A stretch of DNA of 64,000 bases from NCBI GenBank assembly GCA_951394405.1, contig OX596339.1, positions 1,240,001-1,304,000 of the forward strand, written 5' to 3'. The translations under genes and the position numbers were made by a program. Below the pieces are notes generated by a model. It searched no databases. It had not been told where the DNA came from and saw only the letters and a list, made by a program, of their open reading frames with translations. Source of the DNA: Coprinellus micaceus (Eukaryota > Basidiomycota > Agaricomycetes > Agaricales > Psathyrellaceae). This document shows positions 58,547-64,000 of this stretch, piece by piece. Numbering within the stretch: the stretch's first letter is position 1; every line of letters starts with the position of its first letter.

Positions 58547-59143
58547 GCAGGGGTCGATATACCCACTCCCAACGAACTGAGATCATATCTATGTCATATC
58601 CAACGCCAAACATCGCACGTTACCCTCGTTCGTCAGCAGCGTCAGGATCCACTTCTCTCCTCCTATGCGCTCGGTCTAGGCATTTCCATCTCGCCCAATT
58701 TACGACACCGCCTAACAACTGTGCTCAGGCCCAACCAGAATGCCCCTTGACCAGTCTTAGTGATAACGGGCCCGCGATGCGAACTCTCCTACCCAATCCC
58801 TCTTAACCAAGACCTCTACCTATGGTTGTCGACGATGTTCATCCCAGACGCGATCCTCCTCCTCTGTCAAGGTTTGACCGGCTTTCACGTTGGCAACTTC
58901 CTCTTGTCCCCTGCTGAGGAGGCGGAGTCTCCACCGACCACTGGGGAGAGCCCACAACATCCCGGTGCGTGTCGTCGACTCGGACGCTCGATTCTTGTCT
59001 TAGTGGATCCAGCAGAGGGCGAACAAGGGCAGCATACCCAGGACGGGGCAGACTCGGCGCCGTCGCCACCACCGGCCGTCCTCGTTTCCGCTTCAGAGTC
59101 TTGTGGAAGTAACTTTAGCGACTCGGCCCCTGACACACTCGTC
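58547..59143. other. Spacer, partly open frame
   Basis: The frame of the next gene stays open upstream to about 58760 and includes a hydrophobic stretch (MFIPDAILLLCQGL at about 58834). The next gene could therefore start earlier than the ATG I used. Otherwise nothing is recognised. Confidence 0.35.
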
Positions 59144-60229
59144 ATGGCCTACCCCCTATCCGACATGAGGAACGATCCTCACACCCATGCGCTGGGGTCT
59201 GGGACCGCCCCAGCTGCCTTCACTGCGTCTGGCTACACCCCTTACCTCGCCGAGGACGACGTATTCATGGACGGCGCCGACCCATGCAACACCTCCACCC
59301 CCGTCAGACCAGAGGTTCACTCCCCTTTCTCCATGATGCACTCCTCCGCTGGTTTGGAAAGCGACTCCGACACAAGCTCCAGCACCGTCGACCTGGACTC
59401 CCCCCGCTCCGATGCGGACACCAACATCACCACCCCCTCCACGACTAACGGGAGCGCCTTCAAGACCCCCAACATCCATAACGCTATGAAAAATAAGTCC
59501 CGAAACCAAGCTCGCAAGGTCTACCCCAAGCCCACCTTCTGCGCGTTCTTCTCCTCCCCGCACGTCCAGAACGTTGAGCGAACGAGGGAGCTGTGGAAGC
59601 ACCGGCTCGAAATCGCGCGGAGGCGGGCGATGGCGAATAGTCTCCAGCGTGAGCCGGCGACAGGCCTTGGCCTCGGCCTCGCTCGCGCTCGCGCTGCGGA
59701 GCTCCAGCTCAAGACGGGGTATATAAGGAGGATGGAGTGGATTGAGGGTGTTACGTGGGACCTCCCGAGCGAGTTTGAGCAGTATATGTTTTTGTTGAAG
59801 TTGCAAGCGGAGGAGGAGGATAGGGAGGCGAGGAAGGAGGCGAGGGAGAGGGAGAGGGCTGAGAGGGGGGATAGTAGTGATGAGGAGGTAGGGTATCTTT
59901 CTGAGTCTCCCGGGCCGGATTGGGGTGGGGAGGGGTACGAGAGGGGTAGGGTTTGGGAGAGGGCGCAAGAGGAGGAGAATGAGGATGAGGACGCGGGGAT
60001 AGAGCACCGGGAGGTGCCTCTGACCAGGGACATCGCCGACTTTGGAAGGTCGGGCGAGTTTGAGGAGATGAAGATGAGGTTGGACGAACTCAACAGGAAC
60101 GCCAGAGCGTTCTCGGCTCGTCCCCTCTTCGAGGAGGCTAACCTCTTCGACGACGACATTGAGGAGGTCGACGATGAGGGCGACCCCGATGGGGAGCATG
60201 GTGTGGTTGGTATGCCGGGATACATTTGA
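59144..60229 (+). CDS. Acidic basidiomycete protein of unknown function
   Basis: One exon of 361 residues from MAYPLSDMRNDPHTHAL, ending DPDGEHGVVGMPGYI. The N-terminal third is Ser/Thr/Pro/Asp-rich. The centre has a conserved-looking segment RKVYPKPTFCAFFSSPHVQN, then VERTRELWKHRLEIARRRAM, and after a short GLGLGLARARA repeat TGYIRRMEWIEGVTWDLPSE with FEQYMFLLKLQAEEED. A long charged helix (REARKEARERERAERGD) follows, and a very acidic C-terminus containing LFDDDIEEVDDEGD. I do not recognise the family. The WDLPSEFEQYMFLLKLQ block looks like a folded helical element and would be the best probe for relatives. Codon use shifts after about 59740, where G-ending codons and gag/gcg repeats dominate. 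Confidence 0.65.
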   Translation: MAYPLSDMRNDPHTHALGSGTAPAAFTASGYTPYLAEDDVFMDGADPCNTSTPVRPEVHSPFSMMHSSAGLESDSDTSSSTVDLDSPRSDADTNITTPSTTNGSAFKTPNIHNAMKNKSRNQARKVYPKPTFCAFFSSPHVQNVERTRELWKHRLEIARRRAMANSLQREPATGLGLGLARARAAELQLKTGYIRRMEWIEGVTWDLPSEFEQYMFLLKLQAEEEDREARKEARERERAERGDSSDEEVGYLSESPGPDWGGEGYERGRVWERAQEEENEDEDAGIEHREVPLTRDIADFGRSGEFEEMKMRLDELNRNARAFSARPLFEEANLFDDDIEEVDDEGDPDGEHGVVGMPGYI

Positions 60230-60415
60230 GAGGGGGGCACCGCCATTGGTATACCAAAGCAACAAGGCAAATCCATTAGCGCCGTTGATTGTCTGTCCTT
60301 TCTACATACAGCAGGGTTCGGGTGGTAGGCACCCTGCCGTTCTAGGGTTACTCTATTTATTAAAACACAGCATATGCATCGTTCGTTGTTCGTTGTTCGG
60401 GATTGTACTATTGTA

Positions 60416-61761
60416 CTAGGCGTTGGTTATGAATTTGGATACAGCTTGCATGAACTCTTGTGGTTTCTCGGCGTGCACTACAAGTTGAGAAAGGTATGTG
60501 AGATGACGTGTGTAAAAAGGAGGACGAAGCTGCTTCACTCACCCCAGTGGCCCGTTTCTAGTTCGGCGAATTGGCTGTTCGGGAAGAACTGGGCGATGGA
60601 AGGCTTGTAGCTGTCCTTGATGTACCTAGAATGCCGGGTCGTCCTGAGCCTAGTGCAATAACTGGGGTTGAAAACAGCTACTTACGCGCTCTTGGTGCCC
60701 TTCACAAAGAGGGTCTTGCCGTCCCACGAACGCTCTCCGGGGAGGTAGGGGAAGTCCCCAATTGAAGGCACGTAGTCCTTGAAAATATTGAGTGGGACGG
60801 TGAATCTGGGACCTGGGTGGTGGCTCTCGAAAGGGAGGAGGTTCGTGAGCAGGAAGGCTCGTACACCGGCATCCTGAAGACATTCCGGCCAGTTGGTAAA
60901 CAAAGCAAGCGGGACGTGAGGAGGGCGCTTACCGGCTCGACGCGTGCCAAATAGTCATTAGCCTCCTTCCGCGACTTGATTCCCTGTCCCTCCATCTCTT
61001 TCAGGGTATCGATGTAGGTTTGGAACTGCTTGGATATCTTGCCCCTGATAGGCGATACGTCGACGACGACGAGCTTGGAGAGTATGTCCTTCGGCTTTTC
61101 GTACCCTGCCGAGAGGGCCATGGCCATCGCGACTTTGCCTCCCCTATTTTCCATCGTAATGAGCTCTTCTAATAGAAATTGAGTTCGGTGAGCCTACGTA
61201 CATGGAGTGGCCGATGACAGACACGTCGGAGAGCCCGTGTTGTTCGATGAAGTGCCAGACATCTTCCGCCATTGAGGTGTAGTTCATGGGCTCGGCGTGT
61301 GGAGATGTTCCGTGGTTCCGGAGGTCCTGGAATCGGGTTAAGGATTCAATGTGCACCCTGGGGCTCGGAGTACTCACCAAGGCGTATATGGGCCGCTTCA
61401 TCTGCCCCACCATAGCTTTCGTTAGCGATCCCCAGTTCCTTTTCGAACCACTACGCCGCCTCAAGTTAGCAAACGTCCTCTCAGGTTGTTTCGGAGGGGA
61501 AACGCACAAGAACCCATGGAGAATCACAACTGCGCCCTTCTTCCCGTCGCTATCCGGTGGTGCTTGCACGGTGTGGTGTAGTGTTACAGGCCCACCGTGA
61601 TGACGCGAAGAAAAGGCGCGCTGAGGGCCGTTGGCTGCGACGGCTACCTTTAGGGAATGGGTTGTCAGTGTCGGCAGTTCGGGGGAGAAATTTGACTGAC
61701 GTTGGAATCCTGCGAGCCTTAGCTTGCTGAGGTTGTATAGTCGGGGCTTCAGCGCGAGCAT
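60416..61761 (-). CDS. Mitochondrial alpha/beta hydrolase, ABHD11/IMO32/EAT1 type (copy 1)
   Basis: It starts MLALKPRLYNLSKLRLAGFQ, an Arg/Lys/Leu-rich stretch with no acidic residue, as expected for a mitochondrial presequence. Core motifs: VVILHGFL (oxyanion strand), GSKRNWGSLTKAM, VDLRNHGTSPHAEPMNY, nucleophile elbow GHSMGGKVAMAMAL (Ser), LVVVDVSPIRGKISKQF, EPDAGVRAFLLTNLLP, a putative acid region before LFVKGTKSAYI, and catalytic His in LETGHWVHAEKPQEF. It ends FITNA. Introns split GHSM/GGK and GHW/VHAEKP, at the same points as in the copy at 62139. The family includes human ABHD11, yeast Imo32 and the alcohol acetyltransferase Eat1, so either hydrolase or acyl-transfer activity is possible. 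It is transcribed divergently from copy 2. Confidence 0.88.
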
Positions 61762-61960
61762 TGCTCAGCTCCAAGAAGGGAAGATGGGGGTTCAAGTGAG
61801 AGAGGGAATGACGGCAAATGGTCCCGTCGCGGCCGTTCAGGTTGGTGGACACTCCCGAGTTAAATTCTCTGGGCTCGTTGGGGTATTGGGGAGCAAAAAA
61901 GCAATATCGAGGAAACTCTACGTCCTTCGTACCATCCCTGGAGGAGCAAAAAGATGATTA

Positions 61961-62072
61961 GCCCACCGCGAGGGTCGAACTCGCAGCCTTCAGATCGCCC
62001 GACGGGAATGTCCAGAAGGGGATGTCCCCCGCCTTAAGAGTCTGACGCTCTATCCGATTGAGCTAGGCGGGC
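61961..62072 (-). tRNA. tRNA-Lys (anticodon CUU) with a 39 nt intron
   Basis: On the minus strand, the acceptor stem GCCCGCC pairs with GGTGGGC (one G-T). The D arm is GCTC...GAGC, the anticodon stem TCAGA/TCTGA with loop CTCTTAA (anticodon CTT), and the T arm GCGAG-TTCGACC-CTCGC. A 39 nt intron, AGGCGGGGGACATCCCC to GTCGGGCG, sits after position 37 as expected for eukaryotic nuclear tRNAs. The total is 112 nt, that is 73 plus 39. It lies in the 377 bp between the two divergent hydrolase genes, so a pol III gene separates two pol II promoters. Confidence 0.93.
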
Positions 62073-62138
62073 GATGTTTGCTTTGTCTTTTCCGCCCTCG
62101 TGTTCCCTCCGTGCGCCCCTGCCTGTCGCGCCGGAGTC

Positions 62139-63401
62139 ATGTCCTCCTTTCTCTCCCTGACGCCCATGTCGGCAGCATGGAGGCGAAGTCTACCCGGCAG
62201 AATTACCCCCTATACGCGTAGATTCTCGAGAGTTCATGGTCCTGAACAGGCGACTGTTCCTCTCGCCTTCACCTCGCTCGGACACGGGACGGGGAGCCCT
62301 CTTGTCGTTCTTCACGGCCTATTGTAAGCCTGCCACCTAGCCCTCTGGTCATACCCGTCTTATGAGACCCATCCAGCGGTTGCAAGAGGAATTGGAAGAC
62401 CTTGACCAAGGCTCTTCATCGCTCCTTACCCGACACGCCAATCTACACACTTGACTTGCGCAACCATGGAGCTTCACCACACGTCCGACCGCATACATAC
62501 CAAGCTATGGCTGCGGATGTCCAGCAGTTCATAAAAGAGAAGGGGTTGCAGAACGTCTCTTTACTTGGGCACTCTATGTAAGTGTAGCGTTTCTGATGGC
62601 ATGGCGTTCGAATCCAACGCTAACGACGTAGGGGTGCCAAGGTCGCGATGACAGTCGCACTAGACCTCGCAAAGCTAGGGAAGGGTGACCTACTTTCGAA
62701 GCTGGTCGTGGTAGATATGGCCCCAACCAAGCTCCGAATAGACGCCCAGATGAGGAGTTATGTTACTGTCATGCAGAACATGAACGCAATGCCGGCGGGG
62801 ATGGTCAAGTCGTTGGTGGACGCCGAACGATTTCTCATGGCCTTTGAGGAGGTATGTGTACCTTGAAACAGCTAGTTTTACGCTGCGTTCCTAACTCCTT
62901 TTCCAGGATTCCGTCGTCCGCCAGTTTCTCCTGACGAACCTCGTTCTCCCCAGCCATTCACGGGCTGCAGCTCCCCATCACGACAGAGCCAAGTTTGCAT
63001 TACCCCTGGACATCCTCAAGCCAGCTATAGACGCTTTAGAAGAGTTCCCATACGACCACATTTCCCCAGACCATCCAGCCTGGTCAGGCCAGACCCGCGT
63101 GATTGCTGGGAGGAACAGCGAGTGAGTGGATTCATACGTCTACGCCGCTACCCAACCTTCAGCCAATGCAGAGTGACTGATATAAATCTGTAATAGGTAT
63201 CGCGTGTACCAGCAGGAAGCGGCTTTGAAAGCATTTTTCCCAAAACACGATATGCATGTTTTGGATACGGGGCATTGGGGTAAGCGCTTGCACATTCTCA
63301 TGGGTCTTCGCGCTAATTCTCTGCTGATAGTGCAAGCGGAGAAGCCGAACGAGTTTCTAAAGCTTGTGGTGGACTTCCTGAAGGCGGAGACCATGAGGTG
63401 A
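62139..63401 (+). CDS. Mitochondrial alpha/beta hydrolase, ABHD11/IMO32/EAT1 type (copy 2)
   Basis: Paralogue of the gene at 60416-61761. It starts MSSFLSLTPMSAAWRRSLPG, a likely mitochondrial presequence. Core motifs: LVVLHGLL, RNWKTLTKAL, IYTLDLRNHGASPHVRPHTY, nucleophile elbow GHSMGAKVAMTVAL, LVVVDMAPTKLRIDAQMRSY, DSVVRQFLLTNLVLP, GQTRVIAGRNSEYRVYQQEA, and catalytic His in LDTGHWVQAEKPNEF. It ends FLKAETMR with TGA at 63399-63401. The introns at GHSM/GAK (GTAAGT...CGTAG) and GHW/VQAEKP (GTAAGC...GATAG) match copy 1 exactly, so the two come from one intron-containing ancestor. All three catalytic regions are present in both, so neither looks like a pseudogene. Distinct substrates are likely but cannot be told. 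Confidence 0.88.
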
Positions 63402-63899
63402 CTCTGGCTCGACTACTAGCTTCAGTTTAGATGCAGGTACATATGCGCGGAGTAGGGGAGAAAAGAAGAAGATTGCCTCCGGAAAGAGGGACGCGTTCAT
63501 TTGACCAGTACGATAATACCACTAATCCAGAGACCAACCTTCAATATTCAATTCTCGCATCTGGTGGCCTTTATCAACGGCCGGCAGCCTGAGGACAGTT
63601 TGACGCCATATCCTCCTCGGCTTGCCCCCCGGCGGACGCTTTGATCCTTCTCTCTTGCGCAATCCATCGTCGCGAGACGTCATATCGCGAGTACTTGCCG
63701 GACTTACACAGGCCAAGCGCAGCTGTCTATTCATATTCTCCTAGGCTGTATAGAACGCGCCGACACAATTGCGTTCTATCAGGGCTCTATGACATGATAC
63801 CTCCCGTCGGTATCGACCCGGGTTGGGCTGTATTTATACAGTGCAATCGTCTAGTTTGACGCACTCAGACTTCACATCTACTCCTTCGATTCTTTGGTC
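63402..63899 (+). promoter_or_regulatory. Upstream region of the gene at the right edge
   Basis: No gene seen. It contains tatttataca at 63831-63840, a good TATA box 60-69 nt before the ATG at 63900. A C/T-rich stretch (cttcacatctactccttcgattctttg region) between the two fits a strong TATA-type promoter and leader. Confidence 0.5.
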
Positions 63900-64000
63900 A
63901 TGGCTCCCTCTATTGCTAACATCAAATCTCCCGAACACGTTGGCACCGTCGTTGACAAGGTCGCTGACTTAAAGCTCGCCAATAAGGGTGAGGCTCATAA
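63900..64000 (+). CDS. Partial gene, first exon only
   Basis: It starts MAPSIANIKSPEHVG and continues VVDKVADLKLANKG, after which gtgaggctca at the window edge looks like a splice donor. Only about 31 residues are visible. I do not recognise the protein. The TATA box and the ATG context (tcatggct) support a real, well-expressed gene. Confidence 0.55.
   Translation, partial: MAPSIANIKSPEHVGTVVDKVADLKLANKGEAH

Noticed and set aside
59156..60265. Long minus-strand open frames (369 and 251 codons) opposite the acidic gene
   Set aside because: They mirror the G-rich codon bias of the plus-strand gene, have Leu/Pro or Ser-run composition and no motif; they are antisense shadows.

Overview
This window is nuclear DNA of a filamentous basidiomycete, most likely an Agaricomycete. 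The reasons are split genes with many 45-70 nt GT-AG introns, dense packing on both strands, a tandem pair of short NACHT ATPase genes of the kind that is amplified in mushrooms, a fungal class I sesquiterpene synthase, a secreted GH17-like protein, a DUF1996 protein, and several proteins that look basidiomycete-specific. No viral, plasmid, CRISPR or intact transposon coding sequence was seen. I do not name a species.

Layout. 1-7.8 kb: two paralogous NACHT P-loop (NLR-like) genes on the minus strand with an F-box/LRR-like gene between them. 8.0-13.6 kb: single-chain urease and a C2H2 zinc-finger protein, both minus. 14.5-16.6 kb: a large disordered protein (minus). 17.6-21.9 kb: a DENND6-type DENN protein and a CPSF6/CFIm68-type RRM protein (plus). 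23.1-24.4 kb: sesquiterpene synthase (minus). 26.3-27.9 kb: a RING-like protein with three SUMO-interaction-like motifs (plus). 28.4-30.3 kb: secreted DUF1996 protein (minus). 33.5-37.0 kb: NAS6 (gankyrin) and TFB2 (TFIIH p52), divergent across 156 bp. 37.8-39.4 kb: a Gti1/Pac2 WOPR regulator (minus). 39.4-46.5 kb: a 7 kb stretch with no recognisable gene. 46.5-52.0 kb: HSBP1, a basidiomycete DNA-binding-like protein, and two small single-domain dsRBM-like proteins. 53.3-58.5 kb: GH17-like protein, GET4 and ARV1 (plus). 59.1-60.2 kb: unknown acidic protein. 60.4-63.4 kb: two head-to-head ABHD11-type alpha/beta hydrolases with an intron-containing tRNA-Lys(CUU) between them. 63.9 kb: the first exon of a gene that runs out of the window.

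Most genes are housekeeping: proteasome assembly, TFIIH, tail-anchored protein insertion, sterol homeostasis, mRNA 3'-end processing, heat-shock regulation and nitrogen release from urea. The accessory part is the NLR pair with its F-box neighbour, the lone terpene synthase, the GH17-like protein and the small dsRBM proteins. The least ordinary items are the pair of roughly 105-residue dsRBM-like proteins, the SIM-plus-RING protein, and the GH17-like protein whose GWPS motif lacks the usual nucleophile. Gene models were assembled by hand from reading frames and splice signals, so exon edges can be off by a few bases and none has transcript support.
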